A DNA stretch of 64,000 nt. Origin: Sapria himalayana (lineage: Eukaryota > Streptophyta > Magnoliopsida > Malpighiales > Rafflesiaceae). This document shows positions 35,880-45,830 of the stretch, in pieces (position 1 is the stretch's first letter; each line of letters opens with the position of its first letter). The position numbers and the translations under genes were made by a program. The DNA is taken from NCBI GenBank assembly GCA_029783825.1, contig JAREIK010002415.1, forward strand, positions 64,501 to 128,500. Direction: 5' to 3'. A model generated the notes under the pieces. It was not told the DNA's origin. It did not search any database and was given only the letters and a program-made list of their open reading frames with translations.

Positions 35880-37993
35880 AATCGCATCAACATTGAATAA
35901 CTCATCATCCTGAAGCCAACAAAGATGAAGGGGAAGAGGGATCTTCTTTCTTTGCAATTCACTCATCATTCAATTAATCTCCTATATCAAATTTGAATTA
36001 CTATTTTCTTTCCTTTGTAGATTTTATTTTCTCAATCTAGTGTTATACCTTACATACACTAGAGCATTCAATCTTTGATGTTCAAGTTTATATTTTTTTT
36101 ATCTATCTGCAAATAATGAATAAAAGAAAATTACGTGTTAAGATAAAATAAAATTTTCTAATATTTAAATAGAAATAATATGTATAAAAATTTACAAAAA
36201 TAAAAATATTATCGATTCGAATTTGTTCCAATTTCTTTTACATCCCGAAGTACTACAAGTAACGCTAAAGATTCAAATTGTGAACTTTTGCAATTCTGGT
36301 GTTGAACTCCCAAAATGCATTCACCAACATGTATGACTTCTTAATACTCGAGAATCAATTGTAATAAGAGTCCCAAATACACTCATTTCTTGATCAAATG
36401 AGTTTAATTGAATGCTAGCTTTAAAATATTCTTGATAATCTAATATCTCGCTTATGCATACAAATAATCATTTCCTCACCTCATCAATATTAGAGAACTT
36501 ATATTCATATTGCAATCGAGGATTAAGATAGTAACATGCTGCATGTAAAGATTGATGAAATTATGGAGTCCATCTTGTATTAATTTTTTTTTAAATTAGG
36601 CTATGTTTTCTCTCTACATCCTTATAATTAAATGTAATCTTCTCCATAGTAGAATCTATCAACTCATTAATATAACTAATGGTTGGTCTTTCCTTTGAAT
36701 AAATCTTTCTTAAGATACTAACTAATGGAACAGTAGTCTTAATGCAAAAAGTAACATGTGGCCAAATTTTTGATCAAATAATACTATACTTCAAGTTTTC
36801 ATACCTTTTACCTTTTTAGTACATTTGCTTGAACACTAATTTTCTAAGGAGAGCATTGCTATAAGGCATTACTTTTGCATAAAAAGGTTTTGGAAAGTAA
36901 GAAGTGAAGTAGCACACTGTGTAAATGTTGGATGAAGAAGTTCATGATTCTTTGTAAATGTTCTCATCAAGCTAAGAACCCAAGCATGATCATATATGAA
37001 CTTCTCTACTTGACTAGCTCTAGCAAGTGTAGTATCATGAACTATTAACTTTTCAATATCTTCAACCATCAAATCAATACAATGTGCAGCATAATGAGTT
37101 CACCATAATCTTCGAAATTATTCTATAAGCCTCATTCTAACATTTACATAATTAGAAGTATTATCAGTGATTACTTGTACAATATTCTCTTTCCTAATTT
37201 TTTAAATTACGTCATCAAGATATTTGAATATCAATTCCTTATTTTTCATTACATCAGAAGTATCAATTAATTTCATAAACCAAGTGCCAGCAGAACTATT
37301 CACCAATAAATTGATAATATAACTATTCTTTTTATCTTTTCAATCATCTGACATAATTAAACATTTATGTTGTTTCTAAGTTTTTTGTGATCTTCCATAA
37401 TGATACTTAGGTCATTCACCTCTTCTTTAAGAATCTATATCCTCAATTTGTGCTTAGATGAAGGCTTAAACTCGGGCCCAAATTTTGTAATAGTATCTAT
37501 CATAGGAATTTAATAAGAATCATTTACAGTGTTGAATGGAAGATCTTTTGAATAAGCCTACTAATTTTTCTACACATTTTCTTCATTTCTTCTTGCTTTC
37601 ACCTTAAATTTAAAGTACTTTGATGAGTTTATAAAATGGTAAATTCACCCATAGGTCCCCTAGGAATAGGTTTCCCACTCCCACTCCTACATTCACTCTC
37701 ATTCCTTATGACACCTTTTATATTGGACAAGACACTCTCATTCATTGAAGGTGAACCTATACTAATTTCTTAGACCAATTTATAATTTTTTTTATTTTTT
37801 GATCCTTATATTTGGTCAATACCTCTTTGTGTTCTAATCTAATATCTTTACTATTTTTGTGGCATGGTTTCATACCACAATGAGTATCAACTAAGTGATA
37901 CTTGAGTCTAATTACTCCTCCTGTGCATCTTTGATTACAAAATTTATATTTTAAATATTGCTCTCCGGAAACTTCAATAATATATCTCCACAA
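35880..37993 (-). pseudogene. hAT transposase relic: BED finger, DUF659, hAT dimerisation
   Basis: The 78-codon N-terminal piece (37757-37993) is a BED zinc finger: KYKFCNQRCTGGVIRLKYHL then GMKPC. The family has KCKFC, so the first zinc ligand is tyrosine here. Next, near 37400-37560, is LPFNTVNDSY then IPMIDTITKFGPEFKPSS. Near 37120-37300 is TWFMKLIDTSDVMKNKEL, ENIVQVITDNTSNYVNV and YAAHCIDLM, the DUF659 core. At 36869-37072 is VEKFIYDHAWVLSLMRTFTK followed by ATSLLTFQNL. Near 36210-36340 is FGSSTPELQKFTI, SVTCSTSGCKRNWNKFES, the dimerisation domain. LEHQRLNALVYVRYNTRLR near 36045-36100 is a following exon. Several stops and frameshifts make it inactive. Confidence 0.88.
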
Positions 37994-38519
37994 TTTTTTC
38001 TTGAATTTTTTGAATCGTAAGAACTTATCCTGAAAAAAAATATCAATAATAATATTTAGGTAATCATATTTTTATATAACAATAAAATTGACTAAAAAAT
38101 AATAACAAAATATAATTGAAAAGAATTTAAAAATTAAAATCAATTTTTAAATTACTTAAATTGATTATGAATGATAATGTATATGAGTATTCATATATAT
38201 TTTTTGGGATGATGTTATTTTGTTCATAAATTTTTTTGATTGTTTATCTTTACCTTAATTATATTTATGATTACATATTAACTATATACAAAATCATATA
38301 TCTATAATTCTAAATATCATTATTTTTTATACTATACATAAACATAATCACATATTTACGTTGAATTATATGGAGAAGTATCGAAAGACCCAAGATTTTT
38401 AAGCAGGGAGCATTGGCGTCGGGTTTGGCGTCGGATTCGCCGTTGGTTTCGATGTCGAAATTTTTGAGCAGCTCCGAAAAAATGATCGGCACTATTTAGG
38501 GTTTATGAAAATTAAATTT

Positions 38520-38735
38520 TTTTCAATTTTTTGAAGACACCTCGTAGGCGTACATTTCTTTATTCGAGGCATGAAAGGCATGTCTAAAGCTTTCCTCAAA
38601 ATGCCTCAAAAAAGAAGACGTACGACTATCTTATGCGTCGCTTTTTTATGAGTCTCGAGGCATATTTCGCATGCCTCGTCATAGGGTGTGCTCTAAGGCA
38701 CACCTTGTTTACTTTTTTTAAAACACTGGTTTAAA
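38520..38735. repeat. CpG-bearing repeat fragment with gaggcat words
   Basis: 'cgaggcatgaaaggcatg', 'tctcgaggcatatttcgc' and 'ctctaaggcacaccttg' recur in both orientations, ending '...tttttaaaacactgg'. This pattern resembles a widespread short plant repeat with AGGC-rich arms. The name and class are not assigned. Confidence 0.4.
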
Positions 38736-38929
38736 TGCATCTGAAATTAAATATTATTTGATATTAAATTATTAATAAGAAAAAAAATTAAATAACTAAA
38801 TAAAATTTAATAAATAATATCCATTTGGCTATTTATGGAATGTTGATTATTGAATGACGATGTATGATATCCGATTTTCGATGTTTGATTTCCAAATACT
38901 GCTGTCCACACCTGAGTCCCGAGACGATG

Positions 38930-39080
38930 AAGTGATAGGAAAGCTGAAAGCTAAATTGAAATATGAAAGGAGAGAGAAAGACAAGAGAGCGACAGAGAGA
39001 AAGAGTATGAGGATAGGATAGGATATGATAGGATAGGATGGTGAAAGATAGAAAAGTGAGAAAAGAAGTGAGATTGAGAG
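38930..39080 (-). promoter_or_regulatory. Purine/pyrimidine-asymmetric leader and GGATA microsatellite
   Basis: The + strand is nearly all purine here, with ggata repeats at 39011-39041. On the minus strand it is a CT-rich tract downstream of a TATA-like word, fitting the 5' leader of the hAT transposase. Confidence 0.5.
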
Positions 39081-39239
39081 ATAGGATGAAAGAATATATA
39101 TAGATATTAAAAAAGATTAAAAAAATATTTTTTTTGAATTTTTTTTAATTTTTTAAATAATTTTCTAGGGTAGAAACCTGAAAGCCAACGGGTTTTATGC
39201 CGTAGCAGTTGTGGGCACCTCTAATGGTTGGATGTATCT

Positions 39240-39624
39240 CATTTTAATTTTTTTTTTGGACTGTTTGGTTTGGTTCAACCTTGATGGTTCTAAAAGGTTT
39301 GGGGTTGTTAGTCGGGGGCTTGTGGCTCGAGTGAGGTGAGGATGATTGGGCGAGGCCCGATGGGAGATCCGGCTCGGTCCAATTGGGCCGCACCTGAAAC
39401 CCAGCCTGAGTTTTGGGGCACGGTACCTGAACATGGCTTTGGGCCAGGCAGCAGGGCTGTGCCTGGCCCTGCCCGTGGCTTGGCACCCCCTGCCTAGCAT
39501 GGCACGAGTCGTGCCTCGAGCTGGCATGACACAGGTCTAGGCACGATTCTGGACTATGTCATGCCGAGCTAGGTACGGCTTATTCAGGCTGGGCCCATGC
39601 TGCCCGGCCCACTTGGCACCTCTA
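39240..39624. repeat. GC-rich subterminal block and terminal repeat of the hAT relic
   Basis: It ends ACTTGGCACCTCTA at 39624, the complement of the 52777 end (TAGAGGTGTCAAGTGGGC) with one difference over the first 14 bases. Inside are GGCACGAGTCGTGCC words as in 12440-12958. A second GGCACCTCTAA word lies at 39214-39224, outside the block on its other side. Short frames here on both strands have no domains. Confidence 0.65.
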
Positions 39625-39639
39625 ATTATGTTTGTATTG

Positions 39640-40283
39640 GGTATGAGTTTATGTTAAACTTATGTAGTAGAATATTAGTGATGAGGTAGTTGATGATAAA
39701 GAATCCCATTGTGTGACCTATAACTGGGTATTTTTATGTGATCATCATATGCAATGACTTGATAAACGTTATCATTTCAAAACCCTATGGGATTCATTGT
39801 TGAACTGGCCATGAAGGCAGACTCATCATATGCTCTTTGTGTTGCACACACTTCTATTATGAGCTTATTATGAGTCTTCTCCTTTATTTCTGCAGCAATG
39901 CCTCATTATTGCATAAACTGGCCATAATGATAGCTCAAGTCACAGACTTGAGCTAGCTTTATGCCAAGTTTGTTTCTGTTTGTCTTCTTTATTGTGTTGC
40001 ACACACCAATACACACACAAAATAACCACAGTAACTATTGAACTAGTCATGTACTTGATAATGGTTGATTTTGTTTCTCTCGACGATGAGATGCTGTTCT
40101 TGTGTCCCAGTGACTATGGTTATTTTGGGTGTCTTGGAGGTCATCTATGATCATGCATCTTATCCCTTCTTTCTCAATGGAGTTGGCTCTTGAAGCATTT
40201 CTCCACAGTTTATGTTGGTGCCATAGTAAATGTCTGAGGAATCTTGAAATGAGCCTTCCATCTTCATTATCATTACTTCTCAA
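39640..40283. other. Host sequence left of copia B, unassigned
   Basis: More mixed in composition than the surroundings, with a 62-codon + strand frame at 40129-40317 that runs into the LTR and matches nothing I know. 'gtgttgcacacac' occurs at 39839 and 40002. Continues at 44877 after the insertion. Confidence 0.4.
40279..40283. repeat. Left target-site duplication of copia B (CTCAA)
   Basis: 44877-44881 reads ATCAA, four of five matching. Confidence 0.55.
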
Positions 40284-40554
40284 TGTAAAAAAAAAATTGG
40301 CTGCAAACTGTAATTGAGGAGAAAATATTTCTGAAAATAGACTCTTTCTTTCTTTAATTCTTGCTATTTTTACAATCAATACAATGATTTATTTATAGGC
40401 ATTAGTTTGCCCTAATAAAACTGAAAATTAAAAATCATTATCATCCATTAGAGTAACTATTGACTCTTGACATTTCATCTTCCATATTAAAAAGAAATAT
40501 TTAATGTTTAAAACAACTATCCATTAAAAATTGACATTTAATCTTTATTTAACA
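40284..40554 (-). repeat. 3' LTR of copia B
   Basis: 271 bp, TGTAAAA...TTTAACA on the + strand. Confidence 0.92.
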
Positions 40555-40570
40555 AAACTCCTCCATAAAC
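40555..40570 (-). promoter_or_regulatory. Polypurine tract of copia B
   Basis: The minus strand reads TATGGAGGAGTTT next to the 3' LTR. Confidence 0.65.
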
Positions 40571-40708
40571 TTGAATGCTCCTGCCATCTTTCATGCCTAG
40601 TAATCTTTTGCAGTTTTCGAGTAATATCGTAGGTAGCGGTTTGGTGAAGATATCTGTGACTTGGTCCCGACTTGCCATGTATACTAATTTTATATATCCT
40701 TCCTTCAC

Positions 40709-41258
40709 TTATTCTCGGATGAAGTGAAAACGAACGTCAATATGTTTGCTTCTCTCATGATTCACCGGGTTCTTGCTCAATTCAATTGCTGATTTGTGAT
40801 CAACTCGTATCTCAGTTGCACCGAGTTGTTGTTGCTCCATCTTGCCCAACAAATTTCTGAGCCATATCGCATGACGTACACACAAAGATGCTGCCACATA
40901 TTTAGCTTCACATGTCGAGAGTATCATGATTGGTTGCTTCTTTGAAAGCCAAGTAAATGATGTGTCACCCATAAAAAATACACAACCTGATGTGCTTTTC
41001 TGATCATCCAAGTCTCTACACCAATCACTGTCGGAGTACCCGACCATCTTGTAATCTGTCGCATTTGTATAAAATAACTCGAGTGATATTGTTCCTTTGA
41101 TGTATCGAAGGATTCGCTTTAACGCCTTCTAATGTGAATAGACTGGCTCCCCCATGAACCGACTTACAATGTCGACACTTTATGCAAGGTCCGATCTTGT
41201 GCATGTGAGATAGCGAAGGCTTCCAACTAAACTCCAGTATTTGCTTGCATCGACTCAT
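40709..41258 (-). pseudogene. Copia B RNase H and RT connection
   Basis: Two overlapping frames. The main one (40709-41047) reads MVGYSDSDWCRDLDDQKSTS, then GCVFFMGDTSFTWLSKKQP, then ILSTCEAKYVAASLC and HERSKHIDVRFHFIRE. This is copia RNase H with its GYSDSDW and STxEA motifs; the usual EAEY is EAKY. The upstream frame (41025-41258) has lost the 'TRPDI' segment by frameshift. Confidence 0.88.
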
Positions 41259-41315
41259 TCTCCTCCATCAAACTTAGAGAGTTTTGCACCTGGTTCCATT
41301 GGTGTCGAAACCGGA

Positions 41316-41861
41316 TTAAAAGACTCCATCCTGTACTTTTTCAATCTCTTTTATATATGCCTCCTGGGATACAAAAATACCCGTCTTTTCTTGCCTTACC
41401 TTTAGACCAAGGAAAAACTTCATCAAGCCCAAATCTGTCATCTCGAATTCCCGTGTCATTGTGCTCTTGAACTTTTGTATCATTTCATTATTATTCCCCA
41501 TAAAAATGAGATCATCAACATAAAGAGCAACAAATAACATATTACCTCCACTCTTCTTCACATAAAGGGCATGTTCATAAGGACATTGCTCGAACCCGTT
41601 CTCTTTGAAGTACGTATCAATACGAGTATTCCATGCCCGCAATGCTTGCTTCAACCCATAAAGTGCCTTCTTCAATTTCAATACCTTATTTTCTTCTCCA
41701 ATTTTCATGTACCCGGGTGGTTGTTTAATATAAACTTCTTCTTCAAGCACACCATTCAGGAATGCTGATTTGACATCCATTTGTAATATCTGCCAATTGA
41801 ATTGAGCCGCCTGTGAAATGAGCAATCTGATTGTCTCCATTCTTGCAACGGGAGCAAACAC
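41316..41861 (-). pseudogene. Copia B reverse transcriptase core
   Basis: 181 uninterrupted codons: MFAPVARMETIRLLIS, LQMDVKSAFLNGVLEEEVYI, LKKALYGLKQALRAWN, then ALYVDDLIFMG, and EMTDLGLMKFFLGLKVRQ with VSQEAYIKEI. Both catalytic aspartates of YVDD and that of MDVK are present, unlike in the 20-25 kb copia. It ends at a frame break before RNase H. Confidence 0.92.
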
Positions 41862-41936
41862 CTCGTCATAGTCGATTCCCGCCTTTTGCTTGTATCCCTT
41901 TGCTACAAGTCTCGCCTTATACCATTCTATCTCTCA

Positions 41937-42239
41937 TTAATCATTCATCTTTCTCTTAAATACCCACTTAACATCAATGGACTGAGTTCCTTTTGGCAAT
42001 TCTACTAACTCCCATGTGTTGTTGCGATCTATTGCATTAATCTCTTCGTTCATGGCAGTTTGCCACTTCTTGTCTTGCACTGCCTGTTCAAAGCTTAAAT
42101 TTTCGGAATCTACCAAAAGACATACAATGTGTACCTCATTTGTTGAATCATACAAATCTTGTAAGCTTCGCATCTTGGGTTGTCGTGGTTCATCTTCATC
42201 ATCAATGGTTTCAGAATTTGTCGGCATAGTTGTTGGCAT
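41937..42239 (-). pseudogene. Copia B linker and RT N-terminus
   Basis: 100 codons: an acidic variable linker, then FEQAVQDKKWQTAMNEEINA, IDRNNTWELVELPKG and VKWVFKRKMND. This is the conserved start of copia RT (W..AM..E...L..N.TWEL). A stop separates it from the core at 41861. Confidence 0.88.
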
Positions 42240-42368
42240 AGCAATTGATGATTCTCCAACATCAATGATATTTTCTGTTGCTTTATTCCAATCTCATTCA
42301 TTTGCTTCATGGACTCGTACATCACGACTCACTAGAATCTTTTTGCTTATTGGGTCGAATAGCTTGTA

Positions 42369-42876
42369 TCATTTTGTTTTCTCATCATACCCAATAAAAA
42401 TATATCTTTTGCTTTTATCTTCGAGCTTCATTCTTCGATGATCCGGTACGTGTGCGTAGGCCAAACTACTGAATACTTTGAGATGAGAGACTGTTGGTTT
42501 TTGTCCACTCCATGTCTCTTGTGGTGTTTGATCATAAACTTTGCATGTGGACACTGATTTTGAACATAGACGGCGCATTGCACAGCTTCAGCCCAAAACT
42601 CATTCGACATTTTCTTGCTTTTGAGCGTTGACTGAACCATGTCAACCTCTCGGCTACACCATTTTGTTGTGGAGAGTATGGTGCGGTTAAAAATTGCCTT
42701 ATGCCTTGCTCCTCACAATACTCCATGAAAATCATCGAAGTATATTCGCCACCTCTATCGGATCGTATAGATTTAATATATCTACCAGTTGTCTTTTCCA
42801 CCAACACTTTGAATTTTTTGAACACCTTAAATGCCTCGGATTTTTCTTTCAGAAAATAAACCCAAGTTTTTCGTGA
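42369..42876 (-). pseudogene. Copia B integrase
   Basis: Three shifted frames. 42532-42825 carries [17 protein letters not shown] and [14 protein letters not shown] (catalytic core; the second acidic residue in SDRGGEY is present). Immediately after AER a frameshift moves to 42428-42640 ([20 protein letters not shown]). 42369-42578 holds HLKVFSSLAYAHVPDHRRMK then IFIGYDEKTK (C-terminal module). Confidence 0.88.
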
Positions 42877-42936
42877 GAAATCATTAATAAAAGAAATGAA
42901 ATACCTTTTGTCGCTAAAAGATTTAGGGGTGATTGG

Positions 42937-43176
42937 TCAACATATGTCGGAATGAATCAACTCGAGAGGTTGTTTAGCCCGATACTCTACCTTCTTTTGA
43001 AATGACATTCTTACATGCTTTCCGAGCACACAATCTTCACACAATTTTCTCTCGTATTCCATGTCCAGTAGTCTGTGCACCATGTTCTTTTTTTCCAACT
43101 TGTTTAGGCCATCATGATGTAGGTGACCAAAACGGAGATGCCATAGTGACGCTTTGTCTTCCACATTGACTTGCAA
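42937..43176 (-). pseudogene. Copia B GAG-pre-integrase and integrase zinc region
   Basis: 79 codons: ASLWHLRFGHLHHDGLNKLE, then CEDCVLGKHVRMSF, and LELIHSDIC, a worn HHCC finger (H..H and C..C visible) and the first acidic residue of the integrase core (HSD). Confidence 0.88.
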
Positions 43177-43254
43177 ACATTTTTCTCATACACTTCTCAA
43201 ATTCAGCTTGTACATCCGATTTCTTCCCATTTCAACTTGTGCGACTGAACGCCC

Positions 43255-43614
43255 TTACTTGTCTTTCAATAGTAATATTCGGTCTTTCATAAAAACCGAA
43301 CATCCTTTCTCCATGAGTTGCCCTATACTTAAAATCTTGCTCTTGAGGTCTGGTATGTAATACACATCTTGGATTGACCCAATGAAACCATCCTTTTGTA
43401 CATAATAAATCGTACCTTGGCCTTTTACCTCAACCTCTGAGCCATCTCCAAACGACACAGATACAGCTTCAACCTTTCCCATTTCTTTGAAACAATGCTC
43501 GTTTCCACACATATGGTTGCTTGCAGCTGTGTCAAGGTACCACATCATGTCGTTGTCGGTGTTGACTTTGTTATATTCTATTAAGAGAGAGCCTTCTTCC
43601 ACCTTGTCATCCAT
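43255..43614 (-). pseudogene. Copia B protease
   Basis: 119 codons. The active site reads MMWYLDTAASNHMCGN, so the catalytic aspartate is kept but the glycine of D(T/S)GAS is alanine. VSFGDGSEVEVKGQGTI and IQDVYYIPDLKSKILSIGQL follow as in plant copia proteases. Confidence 0.9.
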
Positions 43615-44560
43615 GGCTAGATTGGTTGTCTATTCCATCTTTTTTCAACTCGACATTCTTTTGCAAAATGTTACACCTTTCCACAATTATAACATTTATC
43701 AGAATTACAATCATTTGCATAGTGACCATATTTACAACACTTGTAGCACTCGAAGTTGGAATAATTTGACCGACCGCCTCTTCCACGACCGCGTCCTCTT
43801 CCACGCCAATTTTGTTGGTTTGATTGCCCTTTCTCCTCATGATACCCTTCTTGACTATGGCTTTTCCCACTGCGAATATTTTCTCGACCACCACTGCCTT
43901 GCCATTTACCTCGAAAGTTTTGAGAATAGAATTCCTTTTCGTCATTGAATGATGCTTTGGTTTGAAGTGACTGCTCAAGTGTCTCATCCTTTTTCTTCTT
44001 TTTACGATATTCATGTGCCATTAGGGAACCTGCAAGCTCATCGACTATGAATATTGCTAGATCCTTTGACTCTTCTATGACACATACCACATTCTCGAAA
44101 CTGTCAGTTAACGACCTCAGAATCTTTTCCACGACTCACCCATCGGATAATTTTTCTCCGTCTCGGTTGAGTTGATTCACCACGGTTTGAACACGCGTGA
44201 TGTAATCAGATACACCTTCTGACTCCTTCATTTTAATGCTTTCAAACTTGTTGCGAAAAGTTTGAAGACGAACTTATTTAACTCGGTTGGCTCCTTAGTA
44301 CGTAGTCTTCAAGATGCCCCACGCTTCTTTTGAAGTTTTTGCACTCGCAATCTTCTCAAAGCCCGATTCATTAACAGCTCGGAACATGATGTACAATGTT
44401 GTCTTATCTTTTGATCGCCTTATTTTGAGCCGTCATAAATTCTTCGGTAGATTCAGGTTCTTAAAAACCTTCTTGAACCACCTCCCAATAATCCACAGAA
44501 CCGAGAAGAGCTTTCATTTGGATGCTCTAATTCTCGTAATTCACCTTCGTTAATCGAGGC
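43607..44560 (-). pseudogene. Copia B gag with zinc knuckle
   Basis: The clearest frame (43671-44132) begins with ILRSLTDSFENVVCVIEES, passes a basic RGRGRGRGG-type run and ends in a zinc knuckle, CYKCCKYGHYANDC (CX2CX4HX4C), with a second partial knuckle CYNCG broken by a frame change. The N-terminal gag helices upstream (to about 44560) are present only in broken frames. Confidence 0.85.
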
Positions 44561-44594
44561 AGTGGGACATTATTGATTATACTCCCTATCCCCC

Positions 44595-44605
44595 TGATAC
44601 CAAAT
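44595..44605 (-). promoter_or_regulatory. Primer-binding site of copia B
   Basis: The minus strand reads TTTGGTATCAG next to the 5' LTR, matching initiator tRNA-Met. Confidence 0.85.
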
Positions 44606-44876
44606 TGTAAAAAAAATTGGCTGCAAACTATAATTAAAAAGAAAATATTTTTGAAAATAGACTCTTTCTTTCTTTAATTCTTGTTATTTTTACAATCAAT
44701 ACAATGATTTATTTATAGGCATTAGTTTGCCATAATAAAACCGAAAATTAAAAATCATTATCACCCATTAGAGTAACTATTGACTCTTGACATTTCATCT
44801 TCCCTATTAAAAACAAATATTTAATGTTTAAAAAAAAACTCTCCATTAAAAATTGACATTTAATGTTTATTTAACA
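44606..44876 (-). repeat. 5' LTR of copia B
   Basis: 271 bp, TGTAAAA...TTTAACA, partner of 40284-40554. Confidence 0.92.
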
Positions 44877-45830
44877 ATCAATCCCATCATATTTTCTGCA
44901 CCGAAAATGATTCAAGCACATCTATTTTTGGTGGTTTCTGAAACCACTGCAAGTCAGATGATGTCTGCAATAAATTATGATGTAATGGATTACTGTTCAG
45001 TTGCATTCGAAGCATCTATTTTTTTATACCAGGCTCATGCCAAGTTTGTTTATTGATGCTGATTCTTCATGTGGTGAAGATTCTATTTCAAATCTTGTTC
45101 ACCTATGGACAGATTTGAGCTAACTTTGAATCCTTTTTATGGCATGCACAAACGAGAAGCTACAACATCTAATTTCCAAGTTGAAGATTATTGGGAATTT
45201 TTTTTTAGGAGCAGAACATTCTAAACTACTTCTGATATCTAATAGATATATTTGTTGGGTGTATTAAGAGAAGCCTTTTTGTCATTGATGAAGTTTATAT
45301 AGATGAGATTTTTTTAAGTTTTTTGGTATGTTATTGGGTATGTGATACTCTATTTCTAAAATCGAAGGAAACAGCCAAAGATATTTATCTTCATGCCTCA
45401 ATGTTGAAGTTGATCATGCCTCAATGCCAAAGAATGGTTATTGGGTACTTTTCATGCAGAGAGTATTGTGCTATATTGGATGCCATTAGTTGCTTTGAGC
45501 AGTTTAGTTAATATCTACCAATTAAGGGATTCATCTTTAAGGAGATGAAATTTTACCCAAAAAAGTACAATGCCGAGTGGATGTTTTTACATCTATTTGG
45601 ATTTCTATACTTTAGTTGTCTTAGTGGAATTGATTTCTTGATAAACTGCTGTTTATTTACATTAATATCAGTCTTGAGTTTGTTTATAATTGAGGGAAAC
45701 TTGAAGGCATTAAGGTCATTGAATTCTTCTGTTCAAAGTGATGGGGTAACTCTTTCATCTCATTGTTTGCTTCTAATTTTGTTTTTTGAATTTTTTGAGC
45801 TCATGCATTTGTTTGCAATGTAGGAATTGG
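44877..45830. other. Host sequence right of copia B, unassigned
   Basis: Frames of 62-92 codons on the + strand (44853-45056, 45323-45511, 45545-45823) have no known motif. Words from the left flank recur: 'tgccaagtttgttt' at 39963 and 45038, and 'acaga(c/t)ttgagcta(g/a)cttt' at 39942 and 45109. 'tttgcaatgtag' near 45815 could be a splice acceptor. It could be intron or UTR of a lost gene, or another old repeat. Confidence 0.35.

Larger units (their letters stand above)
35850..39624 (-). mobile_element. Decayed autonomous hAT transposon (DUF659 type)
   Basis: Reading leftwards from 39624: a terminal repeat (minus strand TAGAGGTGCCAAGTGGGCC), a GC-rich palindromic subterminal block (about 39240-39624), an AACGGG/CCGTTGG-type stretch (39170-39215), a TATA-like ctatatata (about 39095-39110), a pyrimidine-rich leader (38930-39080), then the transposase from the BED finger (37.9 kb) to the dimerisation domain (36.2 kb) and a last exon near 36.0 kb. 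All protein parts are interrupted by stops. The far (left) terminus was not found, so the left limit is a guess. Confidence 0.7.
40284..44876 (-). mobile_element. Ty1-copia retrotransposon B, best-preserved element
   Basis: A 4.59-kb element in minus orientation with 271-bp LTRs at both ends, a primer-binding site, a polypurine tract and a full domain order: gag with zinc knuckle, protease, GAG-pre-integrase, integrase, RT, RNase H. The LTRs differ at roughly 15 positions by eye (about 94-95 percent alike), so it is the youngest insertion here. It has at least four frame breaks, so it cannot make its polyprotein. Subfamily not assigned. Confidence 0.92.

Noticed and set aside
39195..39540. 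Frames of 64-110 codons on both strands
   Set aside because: By-products of the GC-rich subterminal block of the hAT relic.
42016..42441. 141-codon + strand frame
   Set aside because: Antisense shadow of the copia B integrase/RT linker.
43487..43948. 153-codon + strand frame
   Set aside because: Antisense shadow of copia B gag and protease.
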